64,000 nt of DNA from Lunularia cruciata (Eukaryota > Streptophyta > Marchantiopsida > Lunulariales > Lunulariaceae). A program made the translations under genes and the position numbers. Below are positions 1 through 11,900 of the stretch, one piece after another (the stretch's first letter is position 1; every line of letters starts with the position of its first letter). The DNA lies in contig OX419757.1 of NCBI GenBank assembly GCA_948567375.1, forward strand, positions 10,492,974-10,556,973, given 5' to 3'. Below the pieces are notes generated by a model. The model was not told the DNA's origin, searched no databases, and saw only the letters and a list, made by a program, of their open reading frames with translations.

Positions 1-689
1 CTTAAGAATTAAAGTAGTAGACTCTCTTGAGAAACCTCTTCTTATTAATCAAATAAGGGACTTACATTTCTGGATTGACTAATTATTCCAAGACTTTCGG
101 AATCCAAAAACTCCCTATCTATGTTAGAAAAAGTTAAAGTTACATGAAAGGACGGCTTGAAACTTCTTGGGAAATTCTTGTACATCAATATATTTATACT
201 TCTTGATATTTATACTTCTCTTGTACATCAATTTCAATAAATAAATATGTCCGAGTATATTTTTTCTGCAATAACATATAACAAATCAATTAAAATAGTT
301 TCAGTCTTTATGTGTTTGATATTTATTTGAGATGTTCTAAACAACATGTAGAACTACTGTAGCCATCCATAGAGGTTAGTATTGTTAAAATTTGTTTCAA
401 TCTTCTAGTTATCATCAAATAGAATTCTAGTACAAAAGTTGTGATACAAAAGTATCTTAGATGACATCAAATATCTTATTGATTTTCTTGCTCTTGTGCA
501 AGTTTTCTTCCATCACCATTCAGATCACAAATATCAATATGTTTGAAAATATGAAACAAAAGAAATCACTTGCATCTAATGTTAAGTACATGCTCTTTCA
601 ATTTAAAATTCATTTGACTCTGTTATTGTTACTTATGTAAAGACCATCATAAGATAAGATAATTATTTTCTTCCTTCTTGTCTTCCCAT
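1..689. other. AT-rich sequence, nothing recognised
   Basis: No reading frame of convincing length, no tRNA-like fold and no LTR terminus could be recognised here. The sequence is AT-rich and is probably degraded repeat DNA flanking the reverse transcriptase relic that starts near 690. Confidence 0.5.
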
Positions 690-1345
690 CAGTTTGTTGT
701 GGCTACTCTAGAATGCCATGAGATGGTTATTGTGGGGATTCAAGCATCCTTGGTCATTCATCCAGATTGGGTGGTGGTCCAAGTTGATGTCTCTAATGTC
801 TTCAATACCATTTCTTGTTTAATATTGTTCCATGCTCTTTGCATAGTTGGCAATCAGATTCACTCCTTGATCCCATTTTTTCATACTTTCTATAGTATTA
901 AGACACCTCTATTGTTTAACCACTGCATCATTACAAGCTAGTTCACACAATTGACACTGGTTGGGAGTACATGGTAGGGGGATCCCCTTGGAGGGCTACT
1001 CATTGCTATTGTGCATTATATGGCTTTTATGACAAGTGGTAATGGTCTATTTGTCTTTTCCCATCCCTCTCACATTACATACATATTGTAAGCCCATTGG
1101 AGGAGGTAGTTAGAGCCATACTTAAAGGCATTGGATTTACAAGTCTAGACTTGTAAATCCAAAGCTTGGAGTCCATTTATGGTCCTCACTTCCTTTGACT
1201 TCCCACCAAGATTATAGTTCCCCTAGGTGATTTGAGAGTTTTGGGCTCTCCTTTGGGATAGGAGGATTTTTGTACTTTGTTCATCTTGGACACATTAGTA
1301 CAGGCTATAGCTTATGCTCACCTCTTCTGCCAAGTGGTGGAATAC
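690..1345 (+). pseudogene. Degenerate non-LTR-type reverse transcriptase fragment
   Basis: Several frames together recall a plant reverse transcriptase of the RVT_1 / LINE type. Near 770-900 the frame reads DWVVVQVDVSNVFNTIS, which fits the RT palm motif with the first catalytic aspartate in VDVSNVFN. Near 971-1080 a second frame gives GDPLGGLLIAIVHYMAF, matching the QGDPLGG motif that follows the palm. Near 1215-1270 a third frame gives RVLGSPLGIGGF, a motif seen downstream of the catalytic region in this type. Frameshifts and stops separate the pieces, and the active-site YADD/ADD segment is not recognisable. It would have copied element RNA into DNA. The order of the motifs supports the call, but the subfamily is uncertain. 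It lies next to an oppositely oriented copia relic. Confidence 0.5.
1131..1162. repeat. Perfect 32-bp palindrome
   Basis: The two 16-base halves are exact reverse complements with no loop, centred on TCTAGA. The symmetry stops at 1130/1163. It lies inside the reverse transcriptase relic, so it is not explained by coding constraint. Confidence 0.95.
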
Positions 1346-1401
1346 CCAAGTAGCCTAGTCCATTCTTATACGGTGTTACTTGTCAATAATCTCCAAACTC
1401 A

Positions 1402-1405
<4 letters not shown>

Positions 1406-1489
<84 letters not shown>
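1406..1489. repeat. Compound GA/GT microsatellite
   Basis: An uninterrupted GA dinucleotide run (1406-1459) passes directly into a GT run (1459-1489). On the minus strand it lies just downstream of the TATA-like stretch in the probable copia LTR, where pyrimidine-rich microsatellites are common. Confidence 0.98.
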
Positions 1490-1490
<1 letters not shown>

Positions 1491-1731
1491 ATGAATCAAG
1501 AGAATGAATAGGTAGGCAACACCCCCTAGTATATATACATATTAGAGAACAATGTGCTACCCACATGAAGGGTAGGCTAAGAACCTAGTGTGTCATGTAG
1601 GTGCCATGTCTAACTTACTCAATAACAAGTATATTGAGTGGGAATGCAATGCTATACAAGTTCAATCTAACCCTAAACTAGTTCACACTTATAGAGAGCT
1701 TGGAGTCTCAACACTCTGCTTCAAGCTCCTA
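1490..1731 (-). mobile_element. Probable copia 3' LTR segment
   Basis: On the minus strand this follows the copia pol stop codon directly. It holds a TATATATA stretch at 1530-1537, upstream of the GA/GT microsatellite in the direction of transcription. The position just after pol, the TATA-like sequence and the lack of coding suggest the start of a 3' LTR. The LTR ends and a second copy are not in view, so this is an inference from context. Confidence 0.35.
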
Positions 1732-2152
1732 TCAATGCATTTGTACACCTAATTGATCTTGGAACACATCAAATGTGTCACTAGGCAAGGCCTTTCTAAA
1801 GATATCAACTACTTGCTCATCTATACCTAGAATTTTGCTTCATTGAGGACCAGCTAATTGTTGCACTCCCAAAACTGAATGCATAGCAAACATGGAACAC
1901 CTACCTGAAGTACTCCCTGCCCAATCTACATTTCTAAACCCACACAACGGCACATTCTCTGTGGCTACATAATGAAGTCCAAACTATATAGTGAACTTCA
2001 CATATTGCATAATCCTCCAAAGTACATCAAGCTGTGGCTTTCAAGAAGTCTACATGAACCAACTCACAATCCCCATAATCTAGCTCAAGTTTGGCCTATT
2101 GATAGTGAGGTGGATCAAACTCTCCACCATCTGTCTATACATAACATGATCT
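1732..2152 (-). pseudogene. Ty1/copia pol C-terminus (RT tail and RNase H), broken
   Basis: One minus-strand frame of about 140 codons matches the end of a copia polyprotein. It begins with YRQMVESLIHLTINRPNLS (the usual form is YR-x-VGSLIYLT-x-TRPD), continues with a block like LDVLWRIMQYVK (usual RILRYVK), then NVDWAGSTSGRCSMF (the DADWAG RNase H motif) and ends with DEQVVDIFRKALPSDTF, the hallmark copia tail (DIFTKALP). Five in-frame stops interrupt it, four of them before the DWAG block. The fragment starts exactly where the B-type LTR begins at 2153, so that LTR probably inserted into or next to the copia gene. The intact protein would have been the replication polyprotein of a copia element. 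Confidence 0.85.
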
Positions 2153-2764
2153 TGTAATAGCATTAGCTACACAAATTAGCTACATGTGAAATGGGCTTGG
2201 TAATATCTTTATAGATCTTATGATTGATGATCTAAGTAGATAAGATAGAGGAGTATCCAACAGAGGACTTCCACTAATAGGGTAGAAGCCAAAAACACAT
2301 TGAAAACTTCAAAGAAAATTTTGGAAACCTAAATGAAAGAATTAGGCCTCAAAAATGGAATTTTACACTCCCTTTGGTAGAACACAAGCCATTGCTTCCT
2401 TCCTTGTCTTTTGTCTCATCAAGATCTTCCAATGATACCTCTTCTATGCTCTTATGAGCTTCTTATAGGAAGATTCTCCAAAGATTCTCTTTGGACAAAC
2501 TTGTTTGACTAACCAAATAGGACAAGGATCAACATGTCACCAAACTATGCATCTAATCTAAGGGTGTAGCTTAGTGACTTGTGACCAATCCATCCATCTA
2601 ATTAAAGGTGTTAGTCATTGACATATTAAAAATCCATGTATTTAGTCTAATAGTATAACTCCTTTTGAGGTATCCTTATTTGCTATATAATGAAGACAAG
2701 GTTCTCCTTTGGAGCATTGGAGTTTTTGAGACTTCCAATCTTATGTGATTCTTGGGCTATTATA
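2153..2764 (+). mobile_element. B-type LTR, copy 0 (5' LTR)
   Basis: It begins TGTAATAG and ends with TATTATA. It shares long blocks with the LTRs at 7220-7956 and 9535-10227, including the stretch on AATTAGGCCTCAAAAATG and the one on TCTCATCAAGA. It is directly followed by a primer-site-like sequence at 2766-2776, which marks it as a 5' LTR. It interrupts the copia relic on its left. No clear target duplication was found. Confidence 0.7.
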
Positions 2765-2765
2765 A

Positions 2766-2776
2766 TGGCATCAGAG
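2766..2776 (+). other. Primer-binding site, initiator tRNA-Met type
   Basis: TGGCATCAGAG differs by one base from the start of the classical plant primer site TGGTATCAGAGC, complementary to the 3' end of initiator tRNA-Met. It lies one base after the end of the LTR, the normal spacing. Confidence 0.6.
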
Positions 2777-3699
2777 TAGGTGCTTTAATCCAAGCAAGTT
2801 GGTCACCTTGCTTGGAAGAACACATGCTATTGAGATTGAGTAATTCTAAAGGTAGAAAGAGTAGTGCAGATTGCAAGGTTGGGTGTTTTGGAAAACAGTT
2901 TGGATGGATTCTCTTAGAAGATGATTTCCAAAATCAAATTTCCCTTCCTCAATCTTTTCCACATCAAGACTATGCACATCTAATGTGAGCAAGTAAGAGT
3001 GGACCTTGTTTACCATTTTGGAGTAGATTTTATAGACTTAATAATGAACTTGCCAAACCTTGTGATTCTACTTGTTATGATATACTATAGAGAGTAAGAT
3101 TTGATAACTAACATTTTGTTATGATGCAATGGATTTAATTATACTAAATCATTGTGGTAGCCTACTTTGCATCTTTATATGCAGATTTCCTTGTTTTTTC
3201 TTTTTTCTTGCAATTAGTCAAGTATCCAAATTAGAATAACTTTAGTACTTAAGACTTAGGGCTTGTGTCCCAATTGCCAAGAAAAATCCACTAAATATGC
3301 AATTAAAAGATATCATCAAGGTGAGCAACCCAACACCAGAGAAGATGATGGTCCAAAAATCACAATAATTACAACACTCCCAAGGCCACAATACCACAAA
3401 CACCATCACAATCACTAGTATGAGTTGCCATGTCAATGTTTGGTTGTTAGTCTTTAGCGGTTTGACTTCCTTGAAGCAACTGCCATTGTGTAGGATGAAG
3501 AACCGGTTTTAGTTGCCATCAATCATCATGTTGCTTCACACATATAGGAACAATGACATTTCACTATTGGTGACTAATGAAAATCTGCAATGGGCCAATG
3601 TAAATTTTGTAAATGACTTGTCTTGAAAGGAAGTAAGTTTAAGTCAAGTGAATTTGCACCGCGTCCAAGGTTTACAAAATTAGGTGACTTTGCAATTTA
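2777..3699. other. Unassigned repeat-like stretch
   Basis: No conserved protein motif was found on either strand. The left part should be the internal region of the B-type element that starts at 2153, but no gag is recognisable. The right part may include the start of the family A LTR, whose 5' boundary I could not place. Confidence 0.4.
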
Positions 3700-3859
3700 G
3701 AGTCTTAAGTCTTGAGGTTTAGCACAAGGCTTTGTGGGAGCAAGTAATCAGGATCAAGAAGAATATGGAGGCAATCAAGTGAATTAGAGCTTGAAGAGCA
3801 AGATAACATGATGTCTCTAATGAAGAAGACTCTAGCCACAATTTCCTTACATTATTTGG

Positions 3860-5670
3860 GAGTGAAGAAATGGGCACATAATTTCTACATAAAGTATCTC
3901 AATTCCAAGAATCTATGATTCTTGTTACGGATGTGGAATTTGAAGTATCTCTTGATGGTGTTGGAAATCAAAGAAAAGAAGAATCCAAACTTCACTAACC
4001 TGTGTAGTAACATGTTTGCTTGGATAGAGGAGCATTGGTAGAAGGTTCTTGGGTCCAACTATATGCATGGAGCAATGTACCTTGACCAAGAGTGGCCTTG
4101 ACCAATAGAGGAGATGATAAGGAAATATGAAGCCTCATTTAAGTATGCCAAGATGGACAATGGTTGGAAGATGTATGGGTATAATGATCCTACCAAGCAT
4201 ACCATGGTAACCCCACTCATGAAGCTCTTCAAATAAATAGGGACAACTAACATCAACAATGAGCAAGCCACTTTCTCCTAGCTAGTACATGAAGAAAGAT
4301 ATGGCAAAGATGTTTTATCCTTGCAAGATGATGGAGTAATTGCAGACACACAAGGGGACCACTTTCCTCTCTTTGTTTGTCTTGCACTTTTACATCAAGG
4401 TGAGGCTATTGAAGAAGGAAGAATAGCTGCTCTTCCTAGCACATTACATCCCTATGGGCTATCATCAAGCCCAACCCAAGCATGCAATAGAGACCAAGAA
4501 GTACAAGGATGCATTTCTCAAGTATCAAAAGATTGGAAAATGTTATACCAATCAAAAAGGTTGTGGGAGAAAGCACAAGCAAATGGAAGGCAACCACAAT
4601 GCCAATCTAGACAAGGAAGAGGTACCAGCCTATCTCAAAGTTGTGGACTCTTTAGATGAGGAGAATTCCCAATCCAAGGGTGAATTGGTATTGAGAAGCA
4701 AAGGTGGGAGTGACCAAAACTCATGAGAAACTCCATGTGTAGAACAACTCTAAGTGAGTGTGGAGAAAGAATTGTCACAAGTTACGGAGGTAGTACCTCT
4801 AGAGAGGCAGACTTCTTTCTCCCAAATAGAAATATCCTTTGAAAGTGAAAGAGGCAATGTGGAGCAAGGCATGGAGGTGCAATCCACCCCCATGGCCATG
4901 CTGGGGTTGAGAGTACTAGACCAACTTGCCACCAAAATTGAAAGAGAAGGATGACAACATGGCCTTGATGAAGAAGGAGACATCAAGATCACAACAATGG
5001 GTCTCCTAATTGGACTCCAATTCACTAACCATTAAGGGGAGGTCCAAGCATCATGAGGAGGAGATGAAGAAGAAGCACAAGGAGAAGTTGAGTGCTAGGG
5101 ATGAGGAGTAAGCATCTCTCAAGAAAGAACTAAAGATTTCTTTGTTTTTAGAGCACAAAGGATAAGCAGGCCTTCAATGCAAATGTTGAAAAGACCTCAA
5201 TGTGCATTGAGGAACTCACCATAATTGTCAGCAATGACAAGGACCATGAGCAGATCCTCCACATGCAAGTCAAGCAAGAAGTGGACATGGAATTGTAGTC
5301 CATCCAAGGTGCGTTGGATGAGGAGAAAATGTGGGTAATCACCATAGTAGAGGATACCATGAATTGATTGAAAACTTAGGAGAAGTGGTTGCTTTGACTC
5401 AAGTTCATCCTGCAAATCTTTGAGAGTTGAAGTTGGAGGTACATGCTTTGGAGTCAAAGAAGTATTAAACCAAAAAATTGGCTATATTGGATGAGAAGTT
5501 GTAGAAGCTTATCAATGACAAATTTGAGAGCATTTTAACCAAGGTCAGCCAAGAATTGGAGGAGTACAACAAATATGTAGATGAATTGATCTAAAGGTAC
5601 AAGGGAGTAGATGCATCAAGAAAGCCAAGTGGGTTAGGGAAGTATTTTGGCCATGTAATTACAAGTGTAC
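3860..5670 (+). pseudogene. LTR-embedded ORF (LORF), family A copy 1, broken
   Basis: A plus-strand frame near 4130-4300 reads NGWKMYGYNDPTKHTMV, which aligns with NGYKVESYKDPVRRGIV in the LORF of element I. Further on, 4740-5660 is lysine/glutamate-rich with heptad-like spacing, as in the coiled-coil half of that protein. Stops occur every 30-100 codons. The function of LORF is unknown. The recognisable blocks are the Y-x-DP motif and the coiled coil. Assignment rests on order and spacing shared with the element I protein and with the second family A copy. Confidence 0.6.
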
Positions 5671-5867
5671 AAATGTACAATAAGTAACAATCTTGGAGTG
5701 CAATTAGCATATCATGACCATCAAAGTTCTCCAACCATCGGAGTTGTCTTGTCATTGGAATCAGACCTCATCATGGTGGGAGACCATCAAAGTCAAGCAT
5801 CATCGTGATGGCCTACCATCAAGGAAAGGATATTGGCAAGGTGGCACTAGTCTAGTGCAACCATGTG

Positions 5868-5875
5868 TATATAAT
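5868..5875 (+). promoter_or_regulatory. TATA-like box of family A LTR
   Basis: TATATAAT occurs at the same place in both family A copies (also 28836-28843), downstream of the LORF and about 1 kb before the LTR end, as expected for the U3/R border. Conservation between the copies is the main support. Confidence 0.45.
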
Positions 5876-6920
5876 CAAAGGGATGACAATAGTCATGTAT
5901 AGTAGAACAATTTTGCCAATACCATGTCATCAAGACCATTCTTCAGACATCTTGTCAGAGTCTTTTGAGTGGTAGAGTATTCAATAGGCACCCTTTGTAG
6001 GTGGCACTGTCCCAACATTAATTTGGTACAATATAGTAGGTACATTAGGATTAATTAGCATTAATGCCAGTTAACTCAAGGATTGTAACATTGCACAACC
6101 ATGGATGTGCTCCACCTTTTTGTAGTAGAAGGTATCATGAGAATCACCTTGATATAATACAAGTTCAGGCCTGTAAAAAATTCTAGTTTTCATTGTCTAC
6201 ATTTGTGTATGCTCAGTTTGCGATTGCCTTTGTATGTATGAATTGGATTCTGAATTGTGGAAGGTGTAATGAGTACCTCCATGATCCTTAATGCATCAAT
6301 GTCAATATTGTGTATCTTTTGTGATTGTTGGGTGGAGTAGCGGTGAGGAACTCAAAGTACAAACACAAGTGCTAAGGTTCAAGAAGGAAATTAGGCTTGA
6401 TTGGGATGTTAGATCCCTAGGTATTTTGAAGGATTAAGGCAATACATTGATTTGTCATGCAAGCTATAAGCATTGTGAAGTACCATGTGTAACAAAAGCA
6501 CATCTATTTACAAACTTGTAGTATAGCGGTGAGGAACACCTTCTAGGAAGGAGAGAACATTCTTATTTTCATTGTGGTATACATGATATACGTAACTACA
6601 AGTGTACAAGCCTTTGTGGCCAATGAACTTTAATATAGATTGGACCATCACCTTTAAGAGCTAAGTTGACAAGATATCTTTCATGAATGTGGTGATTTGA
6701 TTCCTTTGAGCTTTTCTATACTACACCATTGTGGAGTGCATTACCTTCTTCTGGGAATTGTCTTGCCCTAGAGGACAAATATATAGTCAATAGATGACTC
6801 ATGACAAAGTGACACTTTTTCCTTCATGCCTAGCCATTTCCAACTTGTATCCTTGTGAGAACTACCTATTCTTACCAATTATACTATTAATACATCAACA
6901 TTGGGTTGTCTCAATTTTTT

Positions 6921-6938
6921 TGGTACCACTACCAGGGA
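6921..6938 (+). other. Primer-binding site, tRNA-Asp type (degenerate)
   Basis: TGGTACCACTACCAGGGA is a degraded form of the element I primer site TGGCGCCGCTGCCGGGGA, complementary to tRNA-Asp(GUC). It lies eight bases after the LTR end. Confidence 0.7.
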
Positions 6939-7219
6939 TACACTCCTTGGAATGATTGGACAAGAAGGCAGTCAATTCAATGGATGTCATTGGGGAAGAT
7001 ACTACCTACCAATATTTTGACCCCTCAAGAGTAGAGAGCAACTCAATGAAAGAGGCAACAAGAAGATGTATGGCACTCTGTCCACAACCAAAACACTCAA
7101 GTAGGAACTTCACACCTTAAGAGAAAAACAAAAGCATGATATGGAGCTTGTTGATTGGTGGTTACTGTTGAATAAAAAAGAAGGGGGACTTAAGACCATG
7201 CCCTAGGGTCTTCTGTTGC
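6939..7219 (+). other. Remnant of family A internal region
   Basis: This follows the primer site and should hold the gag leader. Short stretches resemble the start of gag in element I, but no open frame survives. A purine-rich run (AAAAAAGAAGGGGGA, near 7176-7190) lies about 30 bases before the next LTR, too far from it to be called a polypurine tract with confidence. Confidence 0.35.
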
Positions 7220-7956
7220 TATAATACCAAGAGCTAGCCATATGATCTAGATGTGAAATTTGGTTTGGTAACATCTGGAATGATGTTATACAGGATGGTC
7301 AAAATAGATCAGATAGAAATAGCACCAAAAGAGTACTTCTACTAATAGTGCAGAAACTAAAATAGACTTGAAAACCTTAGAACCTATAGCTAGACATATG
7401 ATTTAAAGGTGAGAATTGATTTGGTAACATCAGGAAGGATGTTACACATGATGGACTAAATAGACCAGAAAGAAGTATCACCAAAAGGGGACTCCTACAA
7501 ATAAAGTAGGAATCAAAATATACTTGAAATCTTTGAAGGCAATTTTGGAGGCCTAAACAGATGAATTAGGCCTCAAAAATAAGTAGATCCCCCCCTTGTA
7601 GAGGAAAGGCTGGCCTTCCCTCCCCCTTGCTTTGTCTCATCAAGAGCTTTCCAATGGTACCTCACCCACATGATTCAAAGATTCCTATAGGAAGATTCTC
7701 TAAAAGATTCCTTTCAGTCAAAGCTTGTTTGACCAACCAAATAAGACCAAGACCGACATGTCACCCATCCAAGTAAGTAAACCAAGGGTGGAGCTTGTTG
7801 ACATGTCACCTATCTGTGTGCTTAATATTATGGTGGAGCTTCCTTGGAGGAGATCCTATTTGTCTATATAATAAAGAGAAGGTACTCCTTTGGGGCATCA
7901 GATAATTGAGTGTGAAATTTGTGTTTTATCTCTTCTCTTGTCCTTGGAGTATTATA
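7220..7956 (+). mobile_element. B-type LTR, copy 1
   Basis: It is closely similar over its whole length to the solo LTR at 9535-10227. The termini are TATAATACC and GTATTATA, each one base off the TGTAATACC / GTATTACA of the intact copy. Like that copy it contains a two-unit internal repeat with 156-bp period (unit starts 7232 and 7388). The flanks GTTGC and GCTGG are not a clear target duplication. Confidence 0.8.
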
Positions 7957-8179
7957 GCTGGTCATTTCCCCAGATTTCACGGTTGCATCCTCACTTAAAA
8001 CCATCAACTAGACATTACCAACAAGGAGGGAAGGAAGGAGGTACTATAGGAAGGTTATCATAGATTGACTTCTATTCTCACCTTTGGTCAATGAAGAAGT
8101 ATGATTCCATCACCATTGGTGCATAATTTTGTCAAACTCTTGTTGAGGAACTTGAGTTTGGAGTTCCTAGAACTTGAAC
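7957..8179. other. Unassigned flank
   Basis: About 220 bases between the B-type LTR and the G2 LTR. No motif or coding sequence is recognised. Confidence 0.4.
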
Positions 8180-8871
8180 TCAAGATGAACCTCTCTCTCA
8201 CTCAAGATGAACCTCTGATGGCTATTATGGTAGCACACCATGGACTAAGAAGGCAAGGAAACCCAACTCCATCATACACCTCCAAGGCTAACACTCCAAG
8301 ACTCAAGACATTGCTCACTAGAGAACTCAACGAGAGAGAGATAGTTGCAAATGAAAGGATGATGAGTACCTCCTCACCCCTTGTTTATATACTTGTGAAA
8401 TAGTTACGCACCAAAGTTACTAATTACTGGAGTAACACAAGTTACTAGGCTAAAAGTCAAGTATAGTCAAAAATTAGAAAGGAATATCCATTCACATGGG
8501 CATATTCCCCTAAGCATGTGGTCTTATCTTGACCCAACCACTAAGTCAAGGATTCCTTCACATGGGCTATCCTTGGACTAAAGAAGAATCCAAAACAAAA
8601 AGGCTTGCGGGCCCAAGAGTTCTCAACTCTTTCCTAAAAGCCAAACACCTAGGAATAATACCAAGTTAACACACTAAAATCCAAAATAGTGGTGCTCATC
8701 TTTTCTACTTCCTCTAAAGTAAGATCCTCTCTATCTTAGCTATGACTAACTTTAGCTAATCATGACTAATGTAGAATCATCCTTTATCTCTACATAAATA
8801 ATATCTCTCAAGTACTTGTAATACCAAGCTAAATATCATAATACCACACACATGCATAAATGAGTGTTATA
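8180..8871 (-). mobile_element. G2 3' LTR (C-type LTR)
   Basis: It matches the reverse complement of the solo LTR at 27245-27936 over nearly the whole length. Its element-sense start is TATAACACTC where the solo copy has TGTAACACCC. A conserved TATA box (TATATAAA, reverse of 8384-8391) lies about 200 bases before the end. The low-coordinate border is approximate because of a small local duplication (ACTCAAGATGAACCTCT twice). Confidence 0.8.
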
Positions 8872-8919
8872 TTTACCCTCAGACTAAGTTTTCACTTTGT
8901 CCTCAAAGTGAAGGTTTCT

Positions 8920-11900
8920 CTACCTTCTATGGTACAGCTTCAACTTATCATGGTTAACCCTATCAAAGTGTCTTCCTCTCAACTCCTTGAGATCATAGGT
9001 GTAATTGCCCCACACCTTCTCTACTGTGAAAGGTCCAAAGTACTTAGGCAAAAACTTCTTTTGCACTATCTTGAATCAAATGGAATCAAACAACATTATC
9101 CAATCACCTTCTTTGAAAGGCTCCACCTTCTTCTTGCCTTGCCTCTTGTCATAGCTCTCCTTTTGCTTCCTTTGGGCTTGCTCCACTCAAACCATAGCAA
9201 CTGCTCTTGCCTCTTCCAACTCCATGAGTTGATCCTTCCTTGACTTCTCTACATCACCCCCTTGTGCTTTCTTCAATCTCTTATGAATGCTTTGGAAGGT
9301 AGGAAGATCAAAGTGAATAGGTAAGGTAGACTCAATACCATATACGAATTGAAATGGAGAATATCCAATGGAAGTCTTCATGGTTGTCCTATACTCCCAA
9401 AAAACTGCATGAATCCTCTTGTCTCAATGATGTTTAGCCCCCTCCATTTCTGCATCTTTGGCCAACATCATGCACAAGGTCTGATTGGTTCTCTCTACCA
9501 AGCCATTGGAATTTGGCTTATAGGATGTAGTTACTGTAATACCAAGGGTTAGCCATATGATCTAGATGTGAAATTTGGTTTGGTAACATCTAGAATGATG
9601 TTATACATGATGGTCAAAATAGATCAGATAGAAGTATCACCAAAAGAGTACTTCTACTAATAGGGCAGAAACTGAAATAGACTTGAGAACCTTAGAACCA
9701 ATAGCTAGACATATGATTTAAAGGTGAGAATTGATTTGGTAACATCTGGAAGGATGTTACACATGATGGACTAAACAGATCAGAAAGAGGTATCACCAAA
9801 AGGGGACTTCTACTAATAGAGTAGGAACCAAAATATGCATGAAATCTTTGAAGGCAATTTTGGAGGCCTAAACGGATGAATTAGGCCTCAAAAATGTGCA
9901 CATTCCCCCCCCAACGGAGGAAATTTTGGCCTTCCCTCCCCGTGGTTTGTCTCGTCGAGAGCTTTCCAATGGTACCTTACTCATGTGATTCTGAGATTCC
10001 TACAGGAAGATTCCCTAAAAGATTCCCTCCGGTCAAAGCTCGTTTGACCAACCAGATAGGACCTAGACCAGACAGGTCACCCATCCAAGTAAGTAATCCA
10101 AGGGTGGAGCTTCCTTGGAGGAGATCCTCTTTGTCTATATAATAAAGAGAAGGTGCTCCCTTGGGGCATCAAATGTTTGAGTGTGCAATCTGTGTTTTCT
10201 CTCTTCTCTTGTCCTCGGAGTATTACAGTTACTCTATGCGTGATAGAGAAATATTGTAGCATAGCTGTAGTGATGCTTCTTGTAAACTCTCCTCCTCTAT
10301 CAGAAACCAACTCCAAAGGCACCCAAACCTAGTGATAATGCGTTCATAAAGAAATCTCCCAACTTCATCTTCATTCTTGTCCCTCAATGGTCTAGCCTCA
10401 ACCCACTTAGTAAGGTAATCATTAACTACCACAATGTACCAATTGTTCCTTGGGGTTCTATTGAGAGGACCTACAAAATCAATTCCCCACTTCTCAAAAG
10501 GTCCTAGCAATGGAATTGATCTAAGTGGTGGAGTGGAAGTAGATTTTCTAGCAAAAGCTTGACAAACATGACAAGTTTTGCAATAATCTAGACAATCCTT
10601 GAAAATCCCTCTCCAATGGTAACTTGCATCTAGAATCTTGAAAGCAGTCACCTTTCCTGCAAAGTGTCCTCCACACACTAAACCTTCATGAAACTCCTTT
10701 ATGAGTAAGATAGACTCTTCCTTACCCATTGCTCTTTGAAGTAGACCATCTGCTCCTTGGTGAAAAAGAATATCCTCCACCATTGTGTAAGGTCTAGATC
10801 TTGCTGTTAGGGCCTTCCTCTCCCTAGCATGCATCGCTTCTAGATAGTTACCTATTGTCACAAAATCCACAATCTCTTTGTACTCCATTAGAACCTCTTG
10901 AGTGACTGAGATTGTCATGAGCTCCTCATCCGGGAAGGAATCATCCACTAGCTCATCTCCATCATGATCATAGGCCCTAGGTAACAAATTAGCATTTGCA
11001 TGTTTTTTTCCTGGCCTATCCTCAATGGTGTTGTCATACTCAGACAAGAGTATCATCCACCTTGCTAGTCTCCCTTCAAAATTAGGCTTGTTGAAGATGT
11101 ACTTCAAAGCCTTGTGATCTGTGACAATGGTGGTTTTCCCTCCAATCAAGTAGTGTCTAAACTTCTTGAGACCAAAGATCACTGCCAACCCTTCTCTCTC
11201 TGTGACAGAGTAGTTCTTCTCTGCTGAAACCATCTGCCTACTAGCATAAGCTATTGGATGATCATGCCCATCTTGGTCTAATTGACTAAGAGTGCATCCC
11301 ATAGCTACATTAGAAGCACCATTGTAGAGGATGAAAGGCTTACTCCAATCAGGTTTAGCAAGAATTGGAGCTACAACAAGGGATTGCTTGAGCTCCTCAA
11401 AAGCTTTGAGAGCCTCCTTGTCTTCCAAAATCACCATGTAATCTACACCCTTCTTCATGTAGATGGTTAATGCATAAGCCTTGTTGGAAAATGAGAAGAT
11501 GAACCTCCTATAGTACCCAACCATCCCCAAGAATTAGCGTAACTTTGTCAAGCTTGAAGGGAATGGAAGGTCTGAGATTTTCCTCACCTTCTTAGGATCA
11601 ACTGCTATTCCATCCTTGGAGATGATGTGCCCCAAAAGTAGACCTTCTTCACATCCAAAAATTCACTTCTCTGGGTTGAGTGATGCACTTGCCTCATCCA
11701 AGCATTGCAAGACTTTGATTAGGTGTTCAAAGTGCTCCTCCTTGCTCCCATAGACACAAAAGTCATCAATGAAGTCTCTCACAAATTTCCCAATGAAAGG
11801 TTCAAATACCTTGTTCATGAACCGTTGGAATGTGGCTGGAACATTGCAAAGCCCAAAAGACATGACCTTGAAAGCATAAGTTCCCCAAGGTGTGGTGAAC

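Larger units (their letters stand above)
3700..6913 (+). mobile_element. Family A long LTR, copy 1 (left end approximate)
   Basis: The right end GTTGTCTCA is followed by a tRNA-Asp-like primer site, which fixes orientation and 3' border. The body repeats, with many changes, at 26476-29800 in the same orientation. It contains a decayed reading frame related to the LORF of element I. A TATATAAT box at 5868-5875 lies about 1 kb before the LTR end, so the reading frame sits in U3. The left border is not resolved. Confidence 0.65.

Noticed and set aside
7215-7961. Target duplication around the B-type LTR at 7220-7956
   Set aside because: Flanks GTTGC and GCTGG differ at two of five positions; not convincing.
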